Assembly (NCBI GenBank): GCA_026389745.1
Contig: JAPLHG010000002.1
Span: forward strand, 14,581-33,342
Source: Chloroflexota bacterium
GTDB taxonomy: Bacteria > Chloroflexota > Dehalococcoidia > Dehalococcoidales > Fen-1064
Reading direction: 5' to 3'
DNA: 18,762 nucleotides
Part shown: positions 1 to 6,561 of the stretch, in pieces
Numbering within the stretch: the first letter of the stretch is position 1
How the letters are laid out: each line of letters starts with the position of its first letter
Made by a program: the position numbers and the translations under genes
The notes under the pieces: generated by a model
The model's input: the letters and a program-made list of their open reading frames with translations, nothing else
Databases searched by the model: none
What the model was told of the DNA's origin: nothing

Positions 1-394
1 TAAAGACTTCAATAATATCAATTTGGGGAGCGAGTCTTTCAAATATCTCATTACTCAATCTGAGTCCCCTCAGGGGGGCAAAGGGGTGGGGTATGGCGAC
101 TAAACCGCCCTGTTCTTTGATGCTTGCGATTGCTTCCTCGATGGGGATACCACTGGCAATGTGTTTTTTGAGGAACATCCCCATCACCTCGCCACTGAAG
201 GTCAGGATTTCTTCGGCAACAATCACTTTGAAAGGGGCAATTTCCTGCATCTTCAGAGCGCCTTCGACGGCATCATGGTCGGCGATAGCAATGCAATTAA
301 TTCCTAACGTCTGACAGCGCTCGATGATTTCCTCAAGCTCATTCTGGCAGTCCATTGAATATTTGGTGTGAATATGAAAATCAGCTTTTAGCAA
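1..394 (-). CDS. PHP-domain metal-dependent phosphoesterase (5' part, runs off left edge)
   Basis: Reading leftward from 394, an open frame of about 131 codons reaches the window edge without a stop, so this is the N-terminal part of a longer gene. The start ADFHIHTKYSMD carries the HxH metal motif of the PHP superfamily. It is followed by AIADHDAVEGA (second metal-site segment), a glutamate in VIVAEEILTFSGEV, and AIPHPF, which carries a further histidine ligand. This pattern matches TrpH-like or PolX-C-like phosphoesterases that hydrolyse phosphoester bonds using two or three metals; the substrate cannot be told. The start is taken as TTG at 394-392: an in-frame TAA lies just upstream, and AAGGA sits about 10 nt before the TTG. 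The next in-frame ATG would fall just after the HxH motif and remove it. It is separated from the next minus-strand gene (stop at 586) by a repeat-rich gap, so it is probably transcribed separately. Fold is confident, exact role is not. Confidence 0.8.
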   Translation of the reverse strand, partial: MLKADFHIHTKYSMDCQNELEEIIERCQTLGINCIAIADHDAVEGALKMQEIAPFKVIVAEEILTFSGEVMGMFLKKHIASGIPIEEAIASIKEQGGLVAIPHPFAPLRGLRLSNEIFERLAPQIDIIEVF

Positions 395-413
395 TTCTCT
401 TTATTCCTTTCTA

Positions 414-585
414 GAGACTACTGAAAAAGTATGGCAATTCACCTCTCCCTCAATGGGAGAGGTATGGGTGAGGGTGTGATTTCTTACCCTCTCCCTCTCT
501 CCTTCAGGAAGAATCCTTTAGAACGAATCCCACACTGGGGAGAGAGGATCCATAGACAATCTCAACTCTCCTTTAAACCTAATAC
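414..585. repeat. Intergenic hairpin-forming dispersed-type repeat
   Basis: The gap between the M24 peptidase and the PHP gene is built of CTCTCCCT/GGGAGAGG-rich inverted repeats. One perfect 9-bp stem has arms at 441-449 and 455-463 with a 5-nt loop. A second has 9-bp arms at 494-502 and 539-547. The 13-mer ATCCATAGACAAT at 548-560 recurs at 5228-5240 inside another repeat. Such purine/pyrimidine hairpin elements are typical dispersed intergenic repeats. They may also act as a transcription barrier after the topA cluster, but there is no clear U-tract. Confidence 0.55.
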
Positions 586-1662
586 TTAAGCCATCATTTT
601 TCGGGCGTGTGATAAGAGTTTGACTTTACCGTTTTCCAACATTACCACGTCTTCGATTCTAACCCCTCCCCACTCTGGTAGGTAAATCCCTGGCTCGATG
701 CTGAAGACCATGCCATCGGCAAGTATATCGTTTGACAATGGGCTGAGGCGTGGTGGGGTATCATGAGCCAGCCCCACACCATGTCCTAAACCATGCCCGA
801 ACATATCTCCGTAATCGGCATCTCTGATGATATCTCTGGCGAGGCTATCTGCTTTTTGTGCCGACATACCCTCGTTGATACCGTTGATTGCCGTCTCCTG
901 TGCTTTAAGAACAATATTGTAGATTTTGATAAAGGTATTATCAGACTTGCCAAGACAGATTGTGCGGGTGAGGTCACTGCCATAACCACCGAAACTGGCA
1001 CCCATATCGATCACGATTGGTTCACCGGCAGAAATTGGGTGGTCGGATGGTTGGGCGTGTGGCAGAGCACCGTTCGGACCTGCCCCGACAATAATCTCAA
1101 AGGGCAGGCTTTGACTGCCGGCTTTTCGCATATACTTTTCCAGTTCCCACGCAATCTCTTTCTCGCTTGTGCCGACTTTCAGCCGTTCGGTAACGTATTC
1201 AAAAGCACGGTCGCTAATCTCTGTCGCTTTGCGGATGCAAGCAATTTCTTCTGGTTCTTTAATCGCGCGCAGTTTCTCCACAACACCCTCGAGAGGCACC
1301 AGTTCCAACGGGAGCTTTTCTCTGTTAATTATTTCGGAAAGCTCGTGATGTTGCGCAAAACTGGTAGCGCTGGACTCGAATCCCAGTTTACGGATACTAA
1401 GACCGTCAGTTAACTTTGGGAACCAGTCGGGCATCTTGCCTGTTATCTGAAATAGGGTGTAGTCGGGCGATTGCCTCTTTACCTGCTCCACATAACGGAA
1501 ATCGGTGGCGAGTATTGCATCTTTGTCGGTGATGAGTAAGTAGCCGGCTGAACCATTAAATCCGGAAAGATAAAATCTGTTTTCCGGCTGTGAGATGATA
1601 ATCCCGTCAATCTCTTTAAGCTGTACTTCGTGGCGTAGTTTCTTTAGCCGCTCTTTAATCAT
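586..1662 (-). CDS. Aminopeptidase P family (M24) Xaa-Pro peptidase
   Basis: A 358-residue M24 'pita-bread' metallopeptidase, predicted to cleave X-Pro bonds in the cytoplasm. The N-terminal creatinase-like domain covers roughly residues 1-125. The catalytic domain has the expected dinuclear metal ligands: D219 in VIDMGASFGG, D230 in GSDLTRT, H294 in GHGLGHGVG, E323 in SIEPGIY and E337 in VRIEDVV. All five are present, so it should be active. Length is normal for the short PepQ/YpdF-like group. The frame is open 12 codons further upstream, but I chose the ATG at 1662 because the protein then begins MIKERLKKLR like relatives and its ATGATTAA overlaps the xerC stop by 8 nt, a typical translational coupling. 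It is the last gene of the topA-xerC cluster. Prolidase versus aminopeptidase P cannot be decided from sequence alone. Confidence 0.93.
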   Translation of the reverse strand: MIKERLKKLRHEVQLKEIDGIIISQPENRFYLSGFNGSAGYLLITDKDAILATDFRYVEQVKRQSPDYTLFQITGKMPDWFPKLTDGLSIRKLGFESSATSFAQHHELSEIINREKLPLELVPLEGVVEKLRAIKEPEEIACIRKATEISDRAFEYVTERLKVGTSEKEIAWELEKYMRKAGSQSLPFEIIVGAGPNGALPHAQPSDHPISAGEPIVIDMGASFGGYGSDLTRTICLGKSDNTFIKIYNIVLKAQETAINGINEGMSAQKADSLARDIIRDADYGDMFGHGLGHGVGLAHDTPPRLSPLSNDILADGMVFSIEPGIYLPEWGGVRIEDVVMLENGKVKLLSHARKMMA

Positions 1663-2590
1663 CGGTCTTTTTCTCTTTCGCCAGCGGGTGTGCGGCAAGA
1701 TATACTTTTCTTGCCTGACTCTGACTCACATGGGTATAAATCTGAGTTGTGGTCAAACTGGCGTGCCCGAGAAGCTCCTGCACCACCCTCAGGTCGGCGC
1801 CGCCATCAAGCAGGTGCGTGGCAAAAGTATGGCGTAATGTGTGTGGATGAACTTTTTTAGTGATACCCGTTATTCTCGTATAGCGCGTCACAATCTTCTG
1901 AATACGCCTTTCAATCAAACGCTGTCCGTAGCGGTTGATGAAGACGGCTTCGCTTTTCTTTTTGCCTAATAATGTGGGTCTGCCTTGTTGGAGATAAACG
2001 GCAATAGCATCGGCGGCAGGCTTGCCCATCAGTGCAAGACGCTCTTTTGAACTCTTACCCACCACGCGGATTTCTCGCGTGTCCATGTCAATCTGACTGA
2101 GTTTCAGATGAACCAGTTCGCTGACTCTCAATCCGGAGGCATAGAGCAGTTCCAGTATGGCACGGTCGCGCTGTCCCGTAGGAGTCGAGATATCGGGTGC
2201 TAGCAGAAATCTATTTATCTCGTCATTAGTAAGATAAGAGGGTAGCCGTCTATCGAGTTTGGGCGAGGATATTTTTTCCATGGGATTTTCCTGTATTAGC
2301 CCTTCTTTCTGCAGGTAAACATAAAAAGAGCGGATGGCGGATAATTTGCAGGTAATGCTGGTCTTTGCCACCCTCTGTTCCATTAGCCACATGATATAAT
2401 CGCGCAGTGTTTGTTTGTTGACTTTTTCCAGGGAGTCGATTTTTTTCGTTATGAGAAAAGGGAAGAAGCCCTTTTGTGTACCGCGGATATTATTTCCCAC
2501 TAGAGAATTGTAGTAGTTCCGTACCGTGTATGGGGAGGCATTACGTCCAACTCTTAGATAATCGATGTATCTGTTGAGAATCTCTTGCAT
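1655..2590 (-). CDS. xerC: Tyrosine recombinase XerC/XerD (chromosome dimer resolution)
   Basis: A 311-residue tyrosine recombinase of Xer type. The N-terminal SAM-like core-binding domain covers about residues 1-105 and the catalytic domain about 115-300. The catalytic set is complete: R155 in SGLRVSEL, K179 in VVGKSSKER, H250 and R253 in HPHTLRHTFATH, H276 in LLGHASLT, and nucleophile Y285 in IYTHV. Compared with E. coli XerD, as remembered, it has roughly nine extra residues (about 31-40, VGNNIRGTQK) between the first helices; I recall similar insertions in Chloroflexota homologues. The known role is resolving chromosome dimers at dif with FtsK. The gene lies 4 nt after topA and overlaps the downstream peptidase, so it is co-transcribed. 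XerC versus XerD naming is arbitrary here. No dif site was recognised in the window. Confidence 0.92.
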   Translation of the reverse strand: MQEILNRYIDYLRVGRNASPYTVRNYYNSLVGNNIRGTQKGFFPFLITKKIDSLEKVNKQTLRDYIMWLMEQRVAKTSITCKLSAIRSFYVYLQKEGLIQENPMEKISSPKLDRRLPSYLTNDEINRFLLAPDISTPTGQRDRAILELLYASGLRVSELVHLKLSQIDMDTREIRVVGKSSKERLALMGKPAADAIAVYLQQGRPTLLGKKKSEAVFINRYGQRLIERRIQKIVTRYTRITGITKKVHPHTLRHTFATHLLDGGADLRVVQELLGHASLTTTQIYTHVSQSQARKVYLAAHPLAKEKKTDD

Positions 2591-2594
2591 TGAG

Positions 2595-4736
2595 TTATTC
2601 CTGCGTGACTCCTACAGCTATCTTAGTCTGGGTTTGTTTTTCCCGATGTCCGCATTTAGTACACCTTGCTTGACCTTCTCGGTACTCGGTCATTAGTGCG
2701 CCGCAACTGGGACAGGGCTTAGGAAGAGGTTTAGCATTGGCGGCAAAGGTGCACTTCGGATAATTACTGCATCCGTAGAAGATTTGTCTTTTCTTGTTGA
2801 ATCTCTGGATGAGTTCGCTACCGCATTCCGGACATTTGACTCCCGTCTTGATTTGGTAAGAGCGAGTCGATTTGCACTCAGGGTATCCGGTACAGGCAAG
2901 GAATTTGCCAAAACGCCCGACTTTGATAGCCATCGGACGACCGCATTTTTCGCAGACTTCATCAGTCAGTTCGGCCGGTGTCTCCACTCTATCAATGTCT
3001 TTCGAGGCTTTCTGGAGGTCGTTCTCAAAAGGCGTATAGAAACTACGGACAACCTCTATCCACTTCTTTTTTTGCTGGGCGATTTCATCGAGGTCGTCTT
3101 CCATGCGCGCCGTAAAATCGATATCAACAATATCTGGGAAGTTCTTGATGAGCAGGTCGGTGACCAGCATCCCAAGCTCGGTAGGTTTGAAAATGCCACT
3201 GGTTTTGGTGGCATATTCTCGTCCTTTAATTGCCAGAAGAATCGATGCGTAAGTGCTGGGACGTCCGATACCGCGCTCTTCCAACATTCTAATCAAACTG
3301 GCTTCGGTAAAGCGGGGCGGAGGCTGAGTGAAACGCTGTTCCGAAAGGAGCTTGATAAGTTTGAGGATATCATTTTTTACCAGAGGCGGTAATGGGGTAC
3401 GGCTCACCTCTTCTTCGGGCTTACCTTCTTCTCTGTTATAGAGAACAGTAAAGCCGAGGAAGCGATTGACCGAACTGGTCGTACGGAAGAGATAATTATC
3501 TCTGGAATCACTGCACTTAGCTTCAATATCAACAGTAGTGTTATCATAAATAGCGGCAGACATCTGACTGGCAACCATCCGGTTCCAAATCAACTGATAC
3601 AGTTTGAACTGGTTGGAGGCAAGATATGGTTTCACCATCTCAGGGGTACGGTGGATTCTGGTGGGGCGAATGGCTTCATGGGCTTCTTGGGCACCTTTGA
3701 TTCTGCTAGTGAAAACACGGGCGTGTGGCGGTACATAATCGGTTCCATACTTTTCATTAATGAAAGCTCTGGTTTCGGCGATGGCACTGTGGGCGACATT
3801 GGTGGAGTCGGTACGCATATAGGTGATTAAGCCTGCACTCTCCTCCTTGCCGATAGGCAAGCCCTCGTAGAGTTGCTGGGCGAGCATCATTGTTTGTCCT
3901 GCCGAAAAGCGCAATTTGTACCATGCTTCCTGTTGGAGGGTGCTGGTAATGAAAGGCGGTGCTGGTTGACGGACAGCCTTTTTAATTTTTATCTTGCTGA
4001 CAACATAGTTCGCTTGTTCCAGTCGGTTTTTCAGCATCTCCGCTTTTTGCTCGTTATTGATATTAAGTTTTGTACCATCGGCAAGACTGACTAGCTGGGC
4101 ACGGAATGAGGAGGTTTTAAGAGATGATTTTTTGGTAAGCTCCGCCTCAATAATCCAGTATTCTTCCGGAACAAACTTTTCAATTTCTCGCTCGCGGTCA
4201 ACAATAATTCGCAGAGTGACGGATTGAACTCTCCCCGCCGAAAGGCCGCGCCTGACCTTTTGCCAGAGTAGGGGACTGAGTTTGTACCCCACTAGGCGGT
4301 CGAGGACACGCCTTGCCTGTTGTGCATCTACTAGGTGCATATCTATGGAACGGGGGTGTTTGAAAGCTTCCTGAACAGCCTCTTCGGTTATTTCATGAAA
4401 AACTACCCGCCGGAAGTGTGTCCCATTTTCTTGGATGACACTTGCCAGGTGCCAAGCAATAGCTTCCCCTTCACGGTCTGGGTCGGTCGCTAGGTAAATA
4501 GTAGCTACTTTCTTGCTGGCCTCCTTGAGTTCTTTGACTGTTTTACTCTTGGCTCTAGGCACCACATATTTAGGCTCAAAATCGTGCTCGATATCTACTC
4601 CCATGCGGCTCTTGGGCAGGTCTCTGATATGACCCATAGATGCTTTGAGATTGTATTTATTACCCAGTATCCGGCTGAGCGTTCGGGCTTTAGCCGGTGA
4701 TTCAACGATGACGAGACTCTTTTTACTGTTACTCAA
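2595..4736 (-). CDS. topA: DNA topoisomerase I (type IA)
   Basis: A 713-residue type IA topoisomerase that relaxes negative supercoils. The Toprim domain opens the protein: LVIVESPAKA with E12, and DPDREGE at about residues 85-91 binding Mg2+. The catalytic tyrosine is Y306 in GLITYMRTDST. Three C-terminal zinc-ribbon units start near C595, C635 and C675, each with CxxC pairs, so the single-strand-binding tail is intact. The start is TTG at 4736: an in-frame TAA lies two codons upstream, GGAG sits 6 nt before it, and the next Met (about residue 34) is inside the Toprim domain. The ancestral dprA reading frame ends in a TAA that overlaps this TTG by 8 nt (TTGAGTAA), suggesting that topA was translationally coupled to dprA before that gene decayed. 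The downstream gap to xerC is 4 nt. Confidence 0.97.
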   Translation of the reverse strand: MSNSKKSLVIVESPAKARTLSRILGNKYNLKASMGHIRDLPKSRMGVDIEHDFEPKYVVPRAKSKTVKELKEASKKVATIYLATDPDREGEAIAWHLASVIQENGTHFRRVVFHEITEEAVQEAFKHPRSIDMHLVDAQQARRVLDRLVGYKLSPLLWQKVRRGLSAGRVQSVTLRIIVDREREIEKFVPEEYWIIEAELTKKSSLKTSSFRAQLVSLADGTKLNINNEQKAEMLKNRLEQANYVVSKIKIKKAVRQPAPPFITSTLQQEAWYKLRFSAGQTMMLAQQLYEGLPIGKEESAGLITYMRTDSTNVAHSAIAETRAFINEKYGTDYVPPHARVFTSRIKGAQEAHEAIRPTRIHRTPEMVKPYLASNQFKLYQLIWNRMVASQMSAAIYDNTTVDIEAKCSDSRDNYLFRTTSSVNRFLGFTVLYNREEGKPEEEVSRTPLPPLVKNDILKLIKLLSEQRFTQPPPRFTEASLIRMLEERGIGRPSTYASILLAIKGREYATKTSGIFKPTELGMLVTDLLIKNFPDIVDIDFTARMEDDLDEIAQQKKKWIEVVRSFYTPFENDLQKASKDIDRVETPAELTDEVCEKCGRPMAIKVGRFGKFLACTGYPECKSTRSYQIKTGVKCPECGSELIQRFNKKRQIFYGCSNYPKCTFAANAKPLPKPCPSCGALMTEYREGQARCTKCGHREKQTQTKIAVGVTQE

Positions 4737-4988
4737 CTTTTACTCCATAAACTTCTCTGGTTTCATGAGCCAGTACATATTTCATACTGCCAACTGATTT
4801 TTACCAGTCCTTTTAACTCCATCATTGCCAGTGTACTGCTAACGGTTGATACTGGCAAGCTACTGCCGGCACAAATTTCATCGATGTGGGCTGGCTCAGC
4901 AGATAATTTACCTATCAGTAGTGATTCCGTGTCCGATGCCGGGAATAAAGCTGGATCCTACCCAGTATTTAAGGTCTTTGCTTTTCAT
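4729..4988 (-). pseudogene. dprA: dprA relic (internal deletion plus frameshifts)
   Basis: Three short minus-strand segments together look like the two ends of DprA, the ssDNA-binding RecA loader of natural transformation. From the ATG at 4988 the sequence encodes MKSKDLKYWVGSSFIPGIG, the DprA N-terminus (helix-hairpin-helix-like start), then stops soon after. From about 4918, in another frame, it encodes LIGKLSAEPAHIDEIC followed by LPVSTVSSTLAMMELKGLV, the winged-helix C-terminal domain of DprA. A further shift near the A5 run (4798-4802) is needed to read SMKYVLAHETREVYGV to a TAA inside the topA start. Intact DprA has roughly 300-380 residues; here only about 85 codons remain, so the Rossmann-fold core is deleted. 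The dprA-topA order is a common neighbourhood. Recognition is by memory of the family, but both ends agree with it. Confidence 0.8.
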
Positions 4989-5362
4989 CTTCGGAGCAAT
5001 AGTTATTCTAACACAGGAGTTGAACTCAAAACAATTGAGGCATGGCTAACTGAATATATGGGCATAAATGACATTATTGTGAAGATGACAGCAAAATCGC
5101 TATTCGTAAATTAGCGTGTAAAAGTAATTCTAGCAGATTTTAGGAAGGGTTGCTGAAGACATTGGTGGTATCGCCTTTTCTGCTATCAAGTCTATATTGA
5201 GATGTCATTATCAGACTTGCCCCGGTAATCCATAGACAATTTTCTCTGGATTCTAGCTCCCGTATCAGGTCTTGTCCCGTACTAGATACGGGAACGGGAC
5301 AAGTTTCGCTGGAATGACAATCCATGTCGTGGGAAGAGCCTGTGAGCCAGTTCTTCTTATAG
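4989..5362. other. Gene-free decayed interval with one dispersed element
   Basis: No convincing gene is seen here. Short open frames on both strands have no recognisable domain, no convincing ribosome binding site, and overlap the dprA relic or the repeat at 5203-5319. The stretch upstream of the dprA relic start (about 4989-5130) may be former promoter or leader sequence but shows no clear hexamers. Confidence 0.5.
5203..5319 (-). repeat. Dispersed palindromic (MITE/REP-like) element, copy 1
   Basis: A 117-bp element is bounded by the inverted ends TGTCATT (5203-5209) and AATGACA (5313-5319). Inside, CCCGTATC (5259-5266) pairs with GATACGGG (5285-5292), and CTTGTCCCGT (5271-5280) pairs perfectly with ACGGGACAAG (5294-5303). 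These two stems are interleaved. Read on the minus strand it begins TGTCATTCCAGCG and later contains GAATCCAG, the same order as the element at 6011-6128. No open reading frame of interest lies inside. This type of non-coding element is common between genes in many bacteria and was probably mobilised in trans. Confidence 0.65.
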
Positions 5363-5842
5363 TTAATCAATCTGGGCAAAGAGTACCATGTAGTTTTTTC
5401 CATACGCTTTGGCGCATTTGGGGCAGGTGGTGTAAGAGAAGTAGAGTTTTTTTATAATCTTACCCTTCGACTTTACATAATCATCCATTGTTTTTGCCCA
5501 TTTACCAATGTCTTTATAGGGACCTTCGAAGACCTTCGTCAAGTATGTCCCTGAGAGGGTTGCCATTTTTGCACTCGGCACTTCTTTGGACACGTCAATG
5601 TAAATATCAGCGCCCTACAATGATTTTTCATCGGTCAATATAAGTTGTTGCGGAGCCTCGGCTTTAGCCGCTGTAATCAGGTTCATATTTTTGATAACCT
5701 TGCTTCCCATATTGAGTGGAATATGGAGAAAGCCGATGACGTGATCTTTAACAAATGGTTTATTGTTCCAGGTTATCTCTTTCTCTTGCCATGGTAGGGG
5801 GTCAAAGGGGGGACAACAACCGGTTGGTTTTACCTGTTTCAT
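5363..5842 (-). pseudogene. Small conserved protein with CPKC motif, interrupted by an in-frame amber stop
   Basis: The frame from ATG 5842 to TAA 5363 spans 160 codons and is open except for TAG at codon 76 (5617-5615). The first half begins MKQVKPTGCCPPFDPLPW. The second half continues in the same frame after the stop with GADIYIDVSKEVPSAKM and ends with TTCPKCAKAYGKNY near the C-terminus. I recall roughly 155-residue proteins with this full layout, loosely annotated as 'hydrolase' or hypothetical, with Trp at the stop position (TGG to TAG would be one change); function is unknown. The four cysteines (CC near residues 9-10, CPKC near the end) suggest metal or redox chemistry, by inference. 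A strong AAGGAGGT site lies 7 nt before the ATG and a good promoter lies upstream, so expression signals are intact. It may be a recent pseudogene, a read-through gene, a truncated 75-residue product, or a sequence error. Confidence 0.75.
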
Positions 5843-5869
5843 ACAATTTACCTCCTTGCTTAATTAAGT

Positions 5870-5914
5870 AAAAACGTGTTTTTGTATGTTACCAAAGAAT
5901 CAGGAATTTGGCAA
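5870..5914 (-). promoter_or_regulatory. Promoter and possible operator of the amber-interrupted gene
   Basis: On the minus strand, TTGCCA (5914-5909) and TAACAT (5891-5886) are separated by 17 bp, a plausible sigma-70-type promoter. The inverted repeat AAAAAC-GT-GTTTTT (5870-5883) lies over the expected transcription start, where a repressor could bind. It is followed by an AAGGAGGT ribosome binding site and the ATG at 5842. Confidence 0.5.
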
Positions 5915-5924
5915 TAGGGGATTA

Positions 5925-6010
5925 AAGAATTGCTCTGTTTGTTTTGATTGACTCAGTGTATTTGCGAGAAATCCTAACCTGTCGGGACGGCGAAGCAATC
6001 AAAAACATCT
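5925..6010. other. Intergenic flank of the repeat, no gene
   Basis: No gene is seen. The segment around 5966-6001 (GGGACGGCGAAGCAATC) resembles another common intergenic repeat motif, so the repeat-derived region may extend left of the element at 6011-6128. Confidence 0.35.
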
Positions 6011-6128
6011 TGTCATTCCAGCGGAAGATGGAATCCAGAAAATTTATAAATGGGTTCCGTATCAAGTACGGAATGATAGTTGAACTTTAGATTACCGCCT
6101 CCCGATTTCATCGAGACTCGCAATGACA
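6011..6128 (+). repeat. Dispersed palindromic (MITE/REP-like) element, copy 2
   Basis: A 118-bp element has the same inverted ends as the one at 5203-5319: TGTCATT (6011-6017) and AATGACA (6122-6128). It starts TGTCATTCCAGCGGAAG, has GGAATCCAG nearby, and an inner hairpin TTCCGTA...TACGGAA (about 6055-6073). Its right end read on the minus strand is TGTCATTGCGAG, a motif I recall from dispersed repeats in anaerobic bacteria. It lies opposite in orientation to copy 1, so the pair brackets the amber-interrupted gene. Confidence 0.65.
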
Positions 6129-6211
6129 TAAGAACTAATTGATACCTGCTAAAAGAAATCCGGTACGAGGGGATTGGTTTGTAACAAATAAGAGCAATTC
6201 AGAAGGTTTGA

Positions 6212-6301
6212 TGGCGGAGAGAGTGGGATTCGAACCCACGGTAACCTTACGGCTACACACGCTCTCCAGGCGTGCCTGTTAGACCACTCCAGCATCTCTC
6301 C
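6212..6301 (-). tRNA. tRNA-Ser (anticodon GGA), CCA encoded
   Basis: Read on the minus strand, the 7-bp acceptor stem GGAGAGA pairs with TCTCTCC, the discriminator is G, and CCA is encoded at 6214-6212. The anticodon arm is CACGC-CTGGAGA-GCGTG, giving anticodon GGA (reads UCC/UCU). A long variable arm (around GTAGCCGTAAGGTTAC) and the T-arm GTGGGTTCGAATCCCAC mark it as a class II serine tRNA. All arms are intact. Confidence 0.97.
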
Positions 6302-6394
6302 ATGGTTCTGATGCTCTCCGCTATAGCGGAGAGCATAGGCTTCGTTTGTTCTGAGCGAAGCCGAAGAAAACCCCTCGGCTACACTCAGGGTAAA
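6302..6394. repeat. Palindromic spacer between the two tRNA-Ser genes
   Basis: The spacer is almost entirely inverted repeat. ATGCTCTCCGC-TATA-GCGGAGAGCAT (6311-6336) is a perfect 26-nt palindrome. GGCTTCG (6338-6344) pairs with CGAAGCC (6356-6362). CTGAGCGAAGCCGA (6351-6364) and TCGGCTACACTCAG (6375-6388) form 14-nt arms with two mismatches. The last motif resembles the widespread CCCTGAG...GCCGAAGGG intergenic repeat. These hairpins may also help separate or process the two tRNAs. Confidence 0.65.
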
Positions 6395-6480
6395 CGGAGA
6401 GGGTGGGATTCGAACCCACGTCCCGATAAACGAGAACCGCTTTTCGAGAGCGGCACCTTGAACCACTCGGTCACCTCTCC
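6395..6480 (-). tRNA. tRNA-Ser (anticodon CGA), no encoded CCA
   Basis: On the minus strand GGAGAGG pairs with CCTCTCC and the discriminator is G (6395). The anticodon arm CCGCT-CTCGAAA-AGCGG gives anticodon CGA (reads UCG). A long variable arm and the T-arm GTGGGTTCGAATCCCAC identify a class II tRNA-Ser. The bases after the discriminator are TTT, so CCA must be added enzymatically, unlike the neighbouring tRNA-Ser(GGA). Confidence 0.97.
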
Positions 6481-6561
6481 GGACTTCAAACATTATCTCA
6501 AAACGCTGGCTAATAAGCAATATTACTGATGCTTGAAATGAAGTAAATATCAGACGAGTCT

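Noticed and set aside
793..1413. 206-residue plus-strand ORF
   Set aside because: It lies wholly antisense to the M24 peptidase, which has all catalytic residues; no domain or start signals on the plus strand.
1663..1698. 12-codon extension of the M24 peptidase
   Set aside because: It is basic read-through of the xerC end; the ATG at 1662 gives the standard overlap and a family-like N-terminus.
2784..3392. 202-residue plus-strand ORF
   Set aside because: Antisense shadow of topA, without recognisable motifs.
4846..5114. Overlapping plus-strand ORFs of 67 and 76 residues
   Set aside because: They run antisense through the dprA relic and carry no family signature or ribosome binding site.
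6311..6336. 26-nt palindrome as a rho-independent terminator
   Set aside because: No U-tract follows on either strand; it is better described as a repeat or processing structure.
6149..6520. 123-residue minus-strand ORF
   Set aside because: It is the translation of two tRNA-Ser genes and their spacer; repeated VRIPPSP/VRIPLSP motifs are the T-arms read as protein.
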